Counted from the stretch's first letter, positions 1 through 12,835 are shown. The stretch is DNA of 64,000 nt from Tetragonia tetragonoides (GCA_038025085.1 CM076147.1:24281001-24345000); one strand, 5' to 3'. Program-made: numbers and translations. Notes: generated by a model not told the origin, from the sequence alone.

Positions 1-429
1 ACAAATGGATCAGATGGCTACTGCAAAAGCAAAAAAGAGAATCATAGCTGCGTGCATGGCTGCTACCACTTATCACGTATGGACTGAACGCAATTACAGA
101 ATTTTTCAGCAAGTGGAGAAAACGCCTGAGCTAGTAAGCAAGTTGATCATAAATGAGAACTAGATTAACTTTTCCTATTCTTGGTAGATTGTCTGGTAGG
201 AACAAAACATTTGTGGAGCAGTTGTTAAGCTCTTAGTTTTTTTTTTTCTCTCTTGCTGGTTTATGGTGTTTTACTATGTGTTCAGTGTTGAGGCTAGGGA
301 AGTCTAGGAATAGGAATCCTTTCTAGAAGGTGGCCTAATTTTTTCCTCTTTGCTCCCTTAGTTTGTAGTTAATCAATTTCCACTAGTGGTAATAAGATCA
401 CTCTGACCTTTTACCAAAGAAAAAAAAAA
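1..429 (+). pseudogene. 3' end of a LINE (last codons plus 3'UTR and poly-A)
   Basis: The first 163 bases read in frame 2 as about 53 codons ending at TAG 161-163. They include ERNYRIF after a His-Val-Trp, the pattern seen near the C-terminus of plant LINE reverse transcriptases just after the zinc-binding region. About 250 bases of non-coding sequence follow and end in an A-run at 419-429, as expected for a LINE 3' end. The element starts outside the window, so its length and integrity are unknown. Confidence 0.55.
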
Positions 430-2397
430 TGTCATTTTGTAAGTTCATTTTTGCTAGATTGTGCATGCTACAATTAAATATAATGTCATGGTAAAATAAT
501 TCTCTCGTCCCCATTCTTCCAAGTAATCCTATCAAAATACAAATGCAAAGGTATAAATTTGAATATTGTGTACATTTTTTAAAATCCAATGGCACATAAT
601 TTAACTTATAAGTTTGAATCTGGTGTAATTAATTTTTTTCAAAATTCAGGTGTAACGATAAATTTTAAGGAAAAAGAAAAGGCAAAGCAAATGATGCTGA
701 AAATTTCTTAAAACATAAGATAAAATGATATATAAATCATATAATACTCCGTACTCTAGAACAAATCGTAGAAGGAAGAGGAGTACAGAAAATAATAGAA
801 TATGAACTATGTACTTTTTTCAAGACCCAATATTTGCGAATATTCGTTACATCTGATCTGATTATATATTTATATGTCAATTTCATGCTTCTTATTATGT
901 TTGGTACCTTGTTAGTACCATTTCATTGTTTTGTTGGGTGAAAGCGGGACCACTTGGCCATGTCAAAGGCATACTATTCGCCACTCTGTTTCAGACTTTC
1001 ACTGACCAAGTCGCCATTTTCATCTCCTCCTTTCCTTTTTCTTTTTTCTATAACCCACAAACTTATATATATTGGGTAAGTCAATCCATCTAAAACGCGC
1101 GACAGACTTACAGACTCAAGTAGAGAAGTAATCCTCCGTACAAAATATAATAGAGAATATTTTTTTCTTCCTATATAGATAAAGATTTAAACTCTTAAAC
1201 GCCAAATTTAAGATGATCGGGATTCAAAATACTTACAACTCGTGCTCATACACAGTCACACCTCTTCCTCTTTTATCTCTTCTCTTCTGGCATGTGGTTG
1301 TGAGGTACATCCTCCTTAAAGCCACCTAGGTGGAGTAATTAATTTATATTGCGTTTTATAATACTATAAAGCCTTTACATGTCAATGTCCTAGGTTCCCA
1401 CACGATTTCTTAAGCAACTCCTACTTAGGATTGTCAAAAAGTTTGGTGTGTGCACAAGAAAATAACACCAAAAACCATTGGATGCATCAAAGCTTAAAAA
1501 TAAAAGGAACATTTTTTTATCATTTTATTTGGTAATACTCTTTACTCCATCAAATGAGGGATCAAGGCTCTCGAAATTTCGATTTTGTCTTGACTCTATG
1601 CATGGGATTCGGATCCACGTTGTGGCCTATGAGATTGCATGAATATGGAATAGTAAATTTGATTAATTATTTGTTCAAGATTATAAGTACATTTACTTCA
1701 ATCACACTCTAATCATTGAGATTAGGTCTGTATGCCTCATCTCGTCATTGAATCTTGGAACTTAGTGGTCATTTCTTTACTTTGTTTCAATTATTATCAA
1801 TTTATTATCTTCAATTTTCTAAAGCTTCAACATATGGTAATTGTAATGAAATTGGCATTTCAAACAATGGAAAAGACACGCACTCTAAATATCATAATTG
1901 TTTTCGCAACCGTAATGTCATAGTTAATGTAGGTCTCATTGAATCAAATTATTAAGTAGCTTTGACGTTACTAGTTTGTCATGATAGATTAATAGTATCA
2001 CACACAAATGTTCTACATGTACGTGCACTTGGCGACTTTTTATATTATAACGCAATTTCTTTTTTAATTAATGTGATTTTTAAATTAAGAAATTTGAACA
2101 CTTGCTAACAAGATCTTGACCTATTTGCTAAAACTTACATCCAAAGTACATTAAATTTATGGTTTGTTTCCCCCTTCTTTTGCTATATATTATACCAAAG
2201 TGATAATTGTCTTCTCCAATCTACTATAAAACATAAAAAAATTACAAGAAAAAAATTTAAAAAAAAAAAGAAAAAAGAGAGAGAACTCCAAAAATCTTGG
2301 TCCCAATTACCTTCAAATTTGGCCCAAATAACTATTTGAACCGGCATAATCAAGCAAGTATATATAGAAGTACTCTTAGTTTATGTTGGAATTGGGA
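430..2397. other. AT-rich intergenic sequence, no gene seen
   Basis: No open frame with recognisable protein similarity and no clear terminal repeats were found. The region holds scattered A/T runs, including an A-rich stretch at about 2236-2275. The short ORFs here have no coding character. Confidence 0.6.
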
Positions 2398-2840
2398 TAG
2401 GGATGACAATGGATCAGATTCGCCAGGATCCAAATCCGATTCATCACTAATCAGATTAGGAGTTTTATAATCAGATTCAGAGTGGGATTGACTTTCTTTT
2501 GTTGGATTCGAGTCGGAATTTTTTCCATCTAGTCGGATCGGACATCTGTGAGATTCAGATCAAATCCCGATATTTTTTTTATTTACGATTAAGATTATTT
2601 ATGATGATAAAAATAAGAGGTTAATGATAATTTTAAATGTATTTGTTTGGTTTTATCTAATGTAAACTCAATTACCTTATTTTATCTAAATTTTATCTAT
2701 TAATTATAGGGTGGCAACATTAATCGTACTCTGTTTATAATCGGCGGATCATGCTTAGGATCCATATCCATCGGAATCGGAGTCCCATTTTCTTTGATCG
2801 AATTTGGATCGGATATTTTTCATCAAATCAAGTCGAATTC
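2398..2840. mobile_element. Decayed hAT-like MITE, left end only
   Basis: The segment starts TAGGGATGACAATGGATC, very close to the terminus of the hAT-type MITE at 18367 (TAGGGATGTAAATGGATC). It then carries the same style of GGAT/ATCC-rich subterminal repeats at 2400-2560 and again at 2745-2840. I could not find a matching right terminus or an 8-bp duplication, so the right end is approximate and the copy is probably truncated. Confidence 0.45.
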
Positions 2841-3034
2841 AAATGGAGTTCGGGCTACATTTCCAGCTCTCTCAAAATGTTTGGATATCTCTGTTGAACA
2901 TCCTTATTCCTTAGGTATCGCCCTTGCCCCTTTGGCAATTAAAGGTCTTAAAATACGGGCAAAACAAACAATCGTAGATCATGGAAAAAAATTTGTTGTA
3001 AACGACCAGGTAGAATTGGCATACTCAACACTTA

Positions 3035-3310
3035 GGGCCTGTTCTCTTCACCTTTTTTTTACTGAACTTATCTGCACAATACTGAACTGAACTGAAATTT
3101 ACTGAACTGAACTGAATTATTCTGAACTGAACTTTTTTTTACTGAATCTACAATTACAATGAGTAAATTTGTTCTTTGGTTTACCGAACTCTACTGAATT
3201 TTTCTGAACTGAACTTCTTTTTACTGAACTGAACTGAACTGAATTGAATTTTACTGATCTGAACTGAATTTTACTGAATACTTCAATGGGAAGTTGAGGA
3301 GAACATGCCC
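3035..3310. mobile_element. PIF/Harbinger-like MITE rich in ACTGAA repeats
   Basis: The termini GGGCCTGTTCTC (left) and, in reverse complement, GGGCATGTTCTC (right) form inverted repeats. TTA lies on both sides (3032-3034 and 3311-3313), the usual 3-bp target duplication of Tourist/PIF-Harbinger elements. The 276-bp body is dominated by repeated ACTGAACTGAA. A second element of nearly the same size and composition lies at 50828-51106. Confidence 0.65.
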
Positions 3311-3397
3311 TTATAATAATTTTGTTTATCAATATACAATATCTTTTATTACTCTTGTCAAAAGAAGAAGAAGAAAGTATATAGCATGAGTTATTTG

Positions 3398-4346
3398 GTC
3401 CCGTTTGGCTTGATTCCCACAAATTTTAACCTGCCTCCACCTCCAACTTTTAGAAGTTGAAATAAATTTAGAAACATAAGGAGAAGGAGAAGATAAATAA
3501 GGGGCTGTTTGTTTCAGCTTCATAAAGTTATTTTTCTATTTAATTAAGTAGATAAACTGTTTTTATGTTAAAAATAGTGTTTGGTAAAAGTGTAGAAAAA
3601 ACTGATTTTCAAAGAAACAAAAACTGAAAAAGAGAAAAACTACAAGTAAAAAAGTTTCACTTCTAGAATAAGAAAAATAGCTTTTCTTTGGTGTTTACGG
3701 ACTTAAAGACATTATGGAGCCATCCAATAGTATGCATATAACATACAGACCGTCACGGAGAACTCATCATTTACCTCCAAAACTTCACTAATTACAAATT
3801 TGCCATCTTCCACAACTTGAGTTGGAACTAGTATTCGTGGCTTTATTTCTTCATCTTTTAGCAAGAGAATGTGTAGAGCATGGCCATTTGTCCTTTCATT
3901 AAACCCACAATGTGTCATACTTTTTATTTTTATTATTTTTGTCCAATGTTATATGATTGTCCATGAAAGTTGTTTCGCTACATAAAATACCCCCTACAGT
4001 GAAGATGATTTTACACCGCAACCCACAAGCATAATATCATCCAAACATATTTAATCAAAATTTGTTTTTGAAAAGCAATTTAGCTTTAAAAACCAAACAT
4101 AATTATTTTCTAAAAACTGTTTATATAAACAAAAACAACAAAATTGATTCTGATCAATTAAAAACAAAAACACTAGAAACATTACCAAACACTACCTAAA
4201 ATTGTAGATTCTACTTCTAGTCCAATTGTAGCACTATTTCAACTTCTTAGAAGTTGGAAGTGGAGGGAAGAATCGATAAAATGGGTGGACAAGAACAAAT
4301 GTGGGAGAAAAAGTAGAACTTGAAAGAAAGTAGGCCAAACGGGCTC
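3398..4346. mobile_element. MITE-like inverted-repeat element with a nested element
   Basis: The outer ends are related inverted repeats: CCCGTTTGGC at about 3400 and its complement GCCAAACGGG at about 4334-4343. Similar AGAAGTTG subterminal words lie on both sides (about 3452 and 4249). Inside, 3500-4195 looks like a second foldback element starting GGGGCTGTTTGTTTC and ending in CCAAACACTACC. Boundaries are approximate and the target duplication was not resolved. Confidence 0.4.
3712..3918 (-). pseudogene. Possible captured gene fragment inside a MITE
   Basis: A 68-codon minus-strand open frame sits in the middle of the nested foldback element at 3500-4195. Its middle part (about residues 24-58) has a balanced, protein-like composition with acidic and valine-rich stretches, unlike the A/T-rich element around it. 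I do not recognise a family. It could be a captured exon fragment or a chance ORF. Confidence 0.25.
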
Positions 4347-5155
4347 TTAATTTGTTGTAGACGACCGCTATAATGGGCAAACTACCTATCAAACAATAAC
4401 CCTATCTCCTAGAATAATTTGAAAATGCTTTTTGACACCGCGTCTTCCTTAATGGACACTACATTCCATAATGGAGAGTACATAGCCTGTATGCATCAAA
4501 TATAGCAGACTTACCAAGTCAAGCAGTTTGTCTATATACACAGTTTTTGGGTCCCTATATATTTCGTTGTCCCCAGAATATGAATTATGGACCACAGAGA
4601 GTAATAATACTACAAAGCTTAATATCATGCGAAGATGAAATTAAGAAACAGAATATCACATCATGGTGACCCATTTTGCCTGCTTTCTGATCCAGTCTTC
4701 GGAATCATCAATCTAGCAATAATGAGAAAATACATTTTTCTTTTCTCCCTTGCTAGTGCATAGGGAGCTTGAGCATGCGTAGATGAAAACAGACGCGAAA
4801 CCTATGTCGTAGTTGACACTACCAACATAAACAGGCTTAGGCGTCAAGAGCGATGTTATAGATACATCATTCAACATTGCATATTACAACAACCAAATAG
4901 AGGACGATAGAGTTTTATCGCCAACTTAAGACGCTGAAATGAAAAGAAACAACTATTGAATGAGAACACTGCCCAATCATGCAGTTACAAAGGTTTCAGA
5001 GTTTAGATTCCTTGAATAAGAGCTTGAAGCCTTGAACTACTTAGAAACTAGAAAGGTTTCAGAGCTTCCAAACAGCCAACACCCCCTAACGCCCTAAAAT
5101 ACCTGGTTTCAAGAACCTGCATTGGCATCAGCAGCCTTTTATTGCTTTGCCATGC
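4347..5155. other. Intergenic / 3' flank of the RKD5-like gene
   Basis: No coding signal was found. The stretch nearest 5155 is the likely 3'UTR of the minus-strand RWP-RK gene. No clear polyadenylation site was fixed. Confidence 0.5.
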
Positions 5156-8092
5156 TTAATTTGTAGTTCTTTGTCTCTTCCTAATGAGGCGCTTCAGCTT
5201 TAAGAACTCCTTGTCAATATTCGAGGAGGGGTTCTCCTGTATCTTCTCTTTCTCTCTCTCAAGTCGTTCTTGCCATTCCTCCTTGGCCAAATATCCAGGC
5301 CAGCTTCTCTGCCACCCTTTTTCAGCCTCCTCCTGCACACGAAAAATATTCTGAAATTGTTCATTCTGTCAATTCCACATGACCAATGCATAGCCTGAAT
5401 ATATCTAATATCTCTACACTACTTCAGTGTCACCAGAACATATGAAGCCTTGAATTAATGATACCAATGTATAATGTAAAATCCCAAGTAGTCTAGTAGA
5501 AATACCCTTACACTAGTCACAGGGGTAAGACTCCAGCCTCTCGTGAGAGGCACTGAGGTTAAGTAATGGTTGAGTTTAAAATTTAAAAAAAAAAATTCCC
5601 ATCGGCAAAATCAACTGATTGGTACAACCTTTCCTCATATATGGAACATCAGAGTCGATCAGACAATCAACGTTCTCAGCATACTCTTTTTGCCTTTAGA
5701 ACTATCCTTACCAATATCACAATATGCATAACCTACTCCATACAATTTATAACCAAGCAGCATTTCTTCTAAAACATTCATTAATTGTTGAGGCAAATTT
5801 TAGAAATATTATTTTTGTTAACTTCTTGACTATGAATGTGTACATGCAGTTGTGGATGTTCTATTTTCAAGACACGGAGTGTAATCAGTTTCAGCCATTC
5901 AGGACATTGAAGTAATATAATTAAGCAAGCACCACATAGAGAACCTGAATATCTCGAGGCAGATGGTCAAGGAATCTAAGCTTGCGGTATGGCCACTTCT
6001 TGATGCCCAATTCTGAGCACTTTTTCTGAAATGTAGTGATTGATATATTCAGTGTGGCTGCAGCTTTCTTACGATTGAAATAAGAGCACTCCATGAAATC
6101 TTTTACAGTAAGAATTTCCATATATTCTTTTGATGCTTTCTTTTTCCTCTTTATTTTTGCACCTGAAAATTTCCACCATGACAGTAAAAATGCATATTAA
6201 GTAGCATGAAAGATCAACATCTCTACTGATAACAAAGTTTCTCTGCCTAACTACAATTGAGCCTTTCAAGTATAAAGAAACAAACACCCAAGTTCATAGA
6301 CACCAACTAGCAATTTTATAACTAAGCAATAAAGAAACTGGAATTTTCACATTAAGATGCAGTGGGTTTTCGTGAACTTCTGACTGACTTTGCAACCGTT
6401 ATCACTTTCAGGAAGATTTACATGTCCTGCTTTCTGACAGTCTGAATCATATCCATTTTAATTTAGTTTTTCTTACCATCTGAATGCCCATGACTCTGTT
6501 CATATTCAGAAGCGTTTGAACTGTCAATATCAAGCTTAATACTAGAGACCTCTCCTCTTACAGTGTCTTGACTATGAGAAGCCTTTGCAGTGAGTTGTAC
6601 AACAAAATCATCTCTTTTATCACAATAAGTTTTTGCACTCTGATAGATGCACCGCATACTAGGACCTTGGGCACTCTCGTGCACAGGTTCACGATGTGAC
6701 AGTTGAATAATATGTACATTTTTTTCATATGATGACTGATCAAGTTTGTCATGTGGGTCTTTAGCAGCTTGTGATTCCGGAGACAGTAGGGGGTTTGCTT
6801 TTGTTCCTTCATCCCCATGAATTAAAAGTCTAGGCTGTTTTCCTGTTCTCAAGGAAAAGTTTAGATCGAATGTGATCTGTAAATCCTTTTCCAACGTAGG
6901 GATGCTCTGGATCTTAGGCCCCCTGACATAAAGAAACACAGTAAGAGAACTTTATGAGTTGTGATGAAACAATGGGACAATCAACTGATTAAGCTGAGGC
7001 ATGTATGTAAAATGATGCTGAAACAAATCTACTATTGCTATTTGATTTCATTTTATTTAAGCAACTAATATCACATTTATTTATTTTTCAAATTGCTCAA
7101 AGGCTAATACTCAGCATAATGCACCAGCTATTTATGCCTAATGATTTAGCAAATAATTGCAGAATAGAAAACGAGTAGCAACAGTACATCTGTACCTTAT
7201 CTAAACCTTTTAGAAGATGATTGGAAGCAATTTGTATTTCAAGTAACACAATCTCACATGACACTTATAGATATATCTTTTAACAAACTACTGTAGTGAA
7301 TAATGCAATAGCTTCCTGAACTAGTTTGGAGGAGGAGCTTCGTGAGGGAGGCTTCCCAAATTACAGTGTTGATTTTGAATACAAAAAGACAACTTGAAAG
7401 AAAATGTAGTACTTGTTTCTTATCATAGGAGTAGAAAGAAGCCATTACAAAACCTCCATTTTGCCTCTCTGCTTGATAGGATCAATGAGTACCAACTTTG
7501 ATCCCTGGGCTCTGAACTGGTAAGGACCAATGGACAGAAATATGAGGCGACTTACTTAAAGACAACATTTGAGGATACAATGAGACTGCTGGACATAATG
7601 TCAAACAGTCGTCACTTCTCTTTCTACCATTTTCTATGACACAAAACAAGTAAAGAGAGAGTGTCCTAATGGAGAATCATACCAAGCAAAAACAGGAGGT
7701 GTGATAAGCCAGTGACGAGGTTGATCAACATCAAAGGCATAAATGAGAGACCATGCAATAAAAATCTCCCCAACAACCGTCTCCGAAGAATCATTTCCCG
7801 CCAATCTTAAACAAAAGTCTGCTTCAACTTCCTTATAGTCCCCATCGGTTGAGAACAGATATGCTCTTTCCACTTCCTGTATTTCACCACTATCCAGACG
7901 GTACAGATGCAAACTTCTGATGGTTTCTGCAGAATCACAGAAAAGTATAACTTTGACATAAACAAACCACAATAACATTGATGAAAAGCAGAACAAGACA
8001 ACTGTAACAGAATTGCTATTAGGCTTACCAGGGCTGTATAAGTATCGGAAAACATAAAGAGCTTTCAGTGAAGAGGTGCAACTGGAAGTCAT
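5156..8092 (-). CDS. RKD5-like: RWP-RK domain transcription factor, RKD5-like
   Basis: A spliced minus-strand gene. Exons by eye are 8092-8029, 7926-7683, 6922-6477, 6162-5945 and 5332-5156. All introns are GT-AG and the phases join to one 382-codon frame. Exon 4 encodes the RWP-RK DNA-binding domain (about residues 266-317): a lysine-rich lead (KRKKK), a helix-turn-helix-like stretch around RKKAAATLNIS, and the signature KKWPYRK (about 306-312), with Lys in place of the usual Arg before Trp. The last exon encodes a basic/acidic coiled-coil-like tail. Residues 22-102 resemble the N-terminal region of the longer RKD5 subclass; the short RKD1-4 proteins lack it. RWP-RK proteins are nuclear regulators; RKDs act mainly in egg-cell and reproductive programmes, but the role of RKD5 is poorly known. 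The length is close to my memory of Arabidopsis RKD5 (about 370 residues). The subclass is inferred from overall layout. Confidence 0.85.
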
Positions 8093-8407
8093 CGATAACC
8101 AGGAGGAGGGATCAAAGGTGCAAGTTTGGGATACAAGATATGCTAGGTGTTTTGTTTTTTTTTTTTCTTTTTTTCTTTATTTTGAAGGGAAAGATAAGCA
8201 AGGAGGTCAAAAGGTCGAGGCTAAAATAGAGACTACTAACATAATACAGAAAAGTTAAGAAATGCAAAGGAGCGCGGTCATAGGCTTGCCTTCCATAAAT
8301 GACAGACTATTACCATTTATTGTACTACTAGAAGTGGGGAAACGACTTAATGATACCAAAACTTCTAAAGAGAGTAAGTTTATAATTTGTTTGTGTAATG
8401 AAAATAT

Positions 8408-8690
8408 CTTTTTTTCTTTTAGATAAGTAAAAATTTCATTAATAATCAAAGTGTAACAATACAAAATTAGAGGACGAGTCCTCAAAGCGAAAAGCAAATC
8501 TAACTAAAAATAAAATAACTATAGTAATTCTCTCTTCTCCTTGCCATTTTGAGAGCCTCTGATGAGGCTCCCGCCAGGGGCAGGATATGGAGGTCAAATG
8601 TATGCAGATTTCAGCTTTATTCCTGCAAATACAGGGAGTATGTCTACTTGTGATCCTCTCCTCTCTACTTTCCATAAAGGAGAAGCAAAC
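8408..8690 (-). mobile_element. 5'-truncated LINE 3' end
   Basis: Read on the minus strand, the segment ends with TTAATGAAATTTTTACTTAT followed by an A-rich tail (the T-run at 8409-8420 on plus). This is a typical 3'UTR ending of plant L1 elements. The inner boundary near 8690 is approximate and no target duplication was confirmed. It lies just upstream of the RKD5-like gene. Confidence 0.5.
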
Positions 8691-11600
8691 AGCTCACAGG
8701 CAACCTAAGGTTTCGCGGTGCAAGGGTAGGTGCTGAAGCAATGTTGTTTCCTTAGGGAATTCTGATCAGTATTATGTGATCAAAAGTGAAATAGGCCAAA
8801 TAGGGCATCCTGGCTATTGAGGAAAAGAAAGATTGATGTCCTACAAGCTTGGTTTCAACTTCTCTACCAAAAGCTTCATTTAAACTTGATGGTATTGGCT
8901 TACATTTCAATACAATCTAAGAAATGTAGGATTAGAACTCATTTCAGGTTCCACTAACGCTATAAATTACTCCTAAAAACTTAGATGTCAATAGGCGATG
9001 TCTTTTCCTAGGCTGCTGATTTGTGTCCAGGAGTACACTGGTTGGTCTAACCAAAAGCACTTTATGCCATTGAGAGGCTGTCAATGAGTATCCTGATCAG
9101 AAGTGTTCCATGCAGTTAGCCAAGAAGGAACGGCACATAATTGCTCTATTAATGCCATTCAAGAACTATAGCACACTAATGTTATCCATCTATGTCAATT
9201 GAGGCACAACTGTTTCTTGAACACCAGAACTTATAGAATGCTTCGGAGAGAACTAGATATTCACTCTGGTTCCGCTCAATTTCTTACAAATGAAAAATTA
9301 ATTATATACAGAATCTGTTACTATAAAAGCAATTTAGTGAGAGATTTATGTCATATTCATAATTGTTCCTACAACTCAGAATGAATTATGTTCAACTGTA
9401 CATGTTTGTATCAAGTCTCCAGTACCAAGGCGCAAAGCTTTGGAAGCTGGCATCAGTTCTTCAAAATAATAGGTTACAAGTGGAAGTTATAAAAGAGGTA
9501 GTGTAGGATGTAGTATCAAAACATATGCTTTCACATGTGATGATCTCGAAGTCATTATAGGGAGTTGGATTCTAGGAAAAAATATCCAGCACCTCTAGAC
9601 ACTTGACCAAAATAAAACACCAATAACAAACCTATATATGCTTGCTCTCCTCGAGTAGTGTCTGTGAGGTCAAGATTTATGTAGCCTTACACGTGAGTTA
9701 CACCTACTAGTGAAGCCTAGCAAAGAGGTTGTCTCAGAAAGACAAAAAAGTATGCACCTATTAAAATAGCAAATGGGGCTCAACAAGGAGGGTTTGGGAG
9801 GTTGAAGAAAGAAGGAAAATGAATAACCTTGATGCAATTGGCATGAGTTGCCACAAATAAGCTGAATAATTTGTGACTAAAGAACAGGTATGAAGGACTG
9901 AAGGAGTCACTAACAAGCTCGATCAACCTATTGCTGCAACTACAAATAAAAATAGGTGACAGCTTCATTAATCTCATTAAGATCTTTTTCTAAAGCTCTA
10001 CTTTCTTATTTTGATTTTACACAAAAACTCGTATGAGGCGGCCTTAAGGTGAGGCCCCCTCTAACAAGCATGCGTCATGCTTATGTCATGTTTGGCTATA
10101 GAGAGGGCCTCACCTTGAGGCGGCCTCATAGGAGACATTATGATATTTGAACAGACATCAATAGTTTTTATCCTTTCTTACACTAGTGTAACACTGTTCA
10201 GAAATTTTAGTCCAAAAGAGACATTTAGAGCTCATATCACTTTGATAGGAAGCATGTGAAGAGATTAATGTCGTTAGATCCGAGGACTTTCCTAGTTAAT
10301 TTTGGGTTCACATGGCTATGCCTGCTGTAACGTTGTAGTATCCACTGAGTTTTATGATTGATCTAACCTTCCCCACCTCCTTGAGAAAGAAAATTGCAAA
10401 ATACTCTGTTCTTGTAGACCCACATAATTCTGAAGAAGATTATTACTAATCCTCCTAATGATGTTTCGTTTTAGACAAATTGAACAAGAAATACGAAAAT
10501 AAAAAAATAAATAAAATAAAAAGGTGGGAAACTGAATCTATGTTTTCTGGTAGAGCCTGAAACTTATTCACTGCTCACTAGGAAAGGGTTCAATGACAAA
10601 TGCAACCAATGCAAGATTAGCATAAAGACTTAGTCCGAATAGGCCAAGTGTAGTGAGAAAATAATACTTTGTAAAAATTAAAAAGAAGAAAAGACTTCTC
10701 TGACATCCAGATGGAAATGCTTTAATGCTTTTTCAGTTCAACTCTCAAATTCTCAAGGCAAATCTGGAGGAGGATATATCTGTTCGGATGACAACATTTT
10801 GGCACAAAAGAGGTTTTGTGAAAAGGGACCTGCTATTACTCATCTCAGCTAGTAAAAAAGAAAGTCTAAATTTTGGCTTTCAAATAATAGATTCAATAAA
10901 AAAAACTCAGTTTCAAGATGGAAACCCATCTCCCATGAAAGGCAAGACTGGCTATATTTTAAAGCAACAAAAAAAAACTATGACCAGCAAGGATCCTGCT
11001 GAAGGCAAGGACTGCTGAGATCTATATGAATGAAGCCTTACCCCTATCAAGTAGAGAGGCTATTTTCTAAAGCGCAAAAAAAAAAATATATATTAATATT
11101 CAAATAAATAAATAAGAAAAGAAATAAGAAATAAAAATATTGTAACACAGACTCAGTTTTGCCACCCACACAAAATATATAAAAGGGACAAATTTTGATT
11201 ACATGATTTATTGCAAGATGAGAATGCTCAAATGCACTAGTAAAGTTTATCCGACTCATCATTAGGAGCTATGAAATTGGTAATGTTCACAAATTTGGGA
11301 GCCTTTCTTCATGGCAAACTGGAAGAATATCCATCAAATATGGAAAAAACAAGATAAAAATCACAAGGCCCTATTATGTCATCTAGCAAATGGGTAAAAA
11401 GAAAGAAACAAAATGTTCAACTAATGCTAACAGAGCAACAAGACAAAATTGAGTATCTGCAAATTCGTATAGTCCTTTGACAAAAACGTTTTGACAGCGA
11501 ACTAGCGACACAATAGAGTTTCCAGCATTTTAACAAACATATTCTAGGGCAATCACAAATTCACAATTCAAAATCATTACCTCAATTAATCATGTTGAGC

Positions 11601-12113
11601 CACTCTAACCGGACCTATGCCCCTTAAACTTGTTCATTTCTCAGGCTTACTTTCTGGCTCGGTATATTGTGGAGATGCACATCCTAAAGAGAGAAAGACA
11701 GAAAAGGAAAAAGGGGAAAAAACCTCATCAAGTAGAAAAAGATCCTGAAAGTAGTGCAGAATTGATCATAGTTCATGCCTATCGACTAATCGACTATCTA
11801 TAGTTGCTTGGTCCATAAAATTTACATGGAAAATATTTTGAAAATAACATTAGCAACATATGATAATACCAGGTATTTGCAGATCAGAACATCCATGACT
11901 ACACAGTTTAACTACACAAGATACTTCAACCCATCTTGATATGCAGTAGCAAAACCCTCTCAGGCATAATGTGTGTTTTCCAAAAGAACACACAATGTTA
12001 GCTATACAAATACTTCACTTCCTCAGGACAGCATAGCAAACTGCCAAAAGATACAGAAACTACCTGGCAAATCAAGCAACTGATCAACTGATCTTCTATT
12101 CATGCACATCAAC
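8691..12113. other. Intergenic region, no gene recognised
   Basis: I found no convincing coding exons or long terminal repeats on either strand. The only structured feature seen is the short foldback at 10031-10132. Open frames such as that at 10725-11018 have no family resemblance and irregular composition. Confidence 0.5.
10031..10132. mobile_element. Short foldback (hairpin MITE-like) element
   Basis: The words TATGAGGCGGCCTTAAGGTG at the left and, in reverse complement, TATGAGGCCGCCTCAAGGTG at the right form an almost perfect inverted repeat around a loop of about 40 bases. This is a small foldback element of roughly 100 bp. A target duplication was not resolved, so the superfamily is unknown. 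Confidence 0.55.
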
Positions 12114-12835
12114 TCATATGTCAAAAAAGTGGTTCTGGCTTCTTTGACACGCAGCATTGGCTATTTCTTTAATGCGCTCACACTTACTAGCACTTGCTTG
12201 CATTTCTGCCTCCCTCTCTAAATCAATTTTCTCCATCATATCTCTTAGTTACGAAATTTGTTCAGAAGAACCCTCATTCTCTCTCCAGCCAGAGCCCCCT
12301 CGAAGCTAGGCTCTTCAAACCTAGCTGATTCATCAATCAAATTAGAATCTGCAGCAAGGCCTAGTAGAATGTTAAGTGACTCACACAAGGAGGACACATT
12401 CATGCCTAGGAGCTCAAACCCCTTCAATGTTTGATCCCAAACTAAAAGGTCGCCATGGGAGGTAGAAGCTCAGACGTCATCCGCTACATTGACAATCTCA
12501 GAAATAACGATCCCAACTAAAAGACTGCAGTCAAGCACCTTCAGGAGACGTTCGTGTAGAAAATGTTCCTTCTGCAGCAAAGCTCATAGTACTTTCTCCC
12601 GACATTGTCTGTGAACTTGGAGTCTACAACTACGCCATCCACCACAATGTCAAAGCTCTCAAATTTCTGATTCCTTCAAAGGTACTACTGCATCTGAAAA
12701 AAGGATGCCATCAACCACTTCAGAGTTCAGATACTAACTCAATGTCACTGCTGCCTTGAATACTATCTTCAAACAAAACTGGGGTGTCTTCTTCGGTGTT
12801 CACAACCTTCTCAGCATGATCTTCTACCTTCAAAA
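12114..12835 (-). pseudogene. Decayed gene remnant, possibly a B3-type protein C-terminus
   Basis: The minus strand shows runs of protein-like sequence in shifting frames. About 12820-12724 is an acidic stretch ending in a stop. About 12680-12560 is a KYYELCCR-like stretch. About 12510-12440 contains IVISEIVNVADDV and then a stop. An open stretch of 60 codons follows at 12427-12245 (KGFELLGMNVSSL). After a further stop, a charged coiled-coil-like tail runs to TGA at 12114. At least three breaks make a working protein unlikely. The order of these pieces resembles, from memory, the C-terminal half of some plant B3-domain proteins, but no B3 domain was found upstream. The family call is tentative; the pseudogene call rests on the breaks. 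Confidence 0.4.

Noticed and set aside
2794..3090. 98-codon plus-strand ORF
   Set aside because: It starts in hAT-like repeat sequence and ends inside the Harbinger-like MITE, so it is not a unit gene.
10725..11018. 97-codon plus-strand ORF
   Set aside because: Composition is irregular, there are no splice or promoter cues and no recognisable family.
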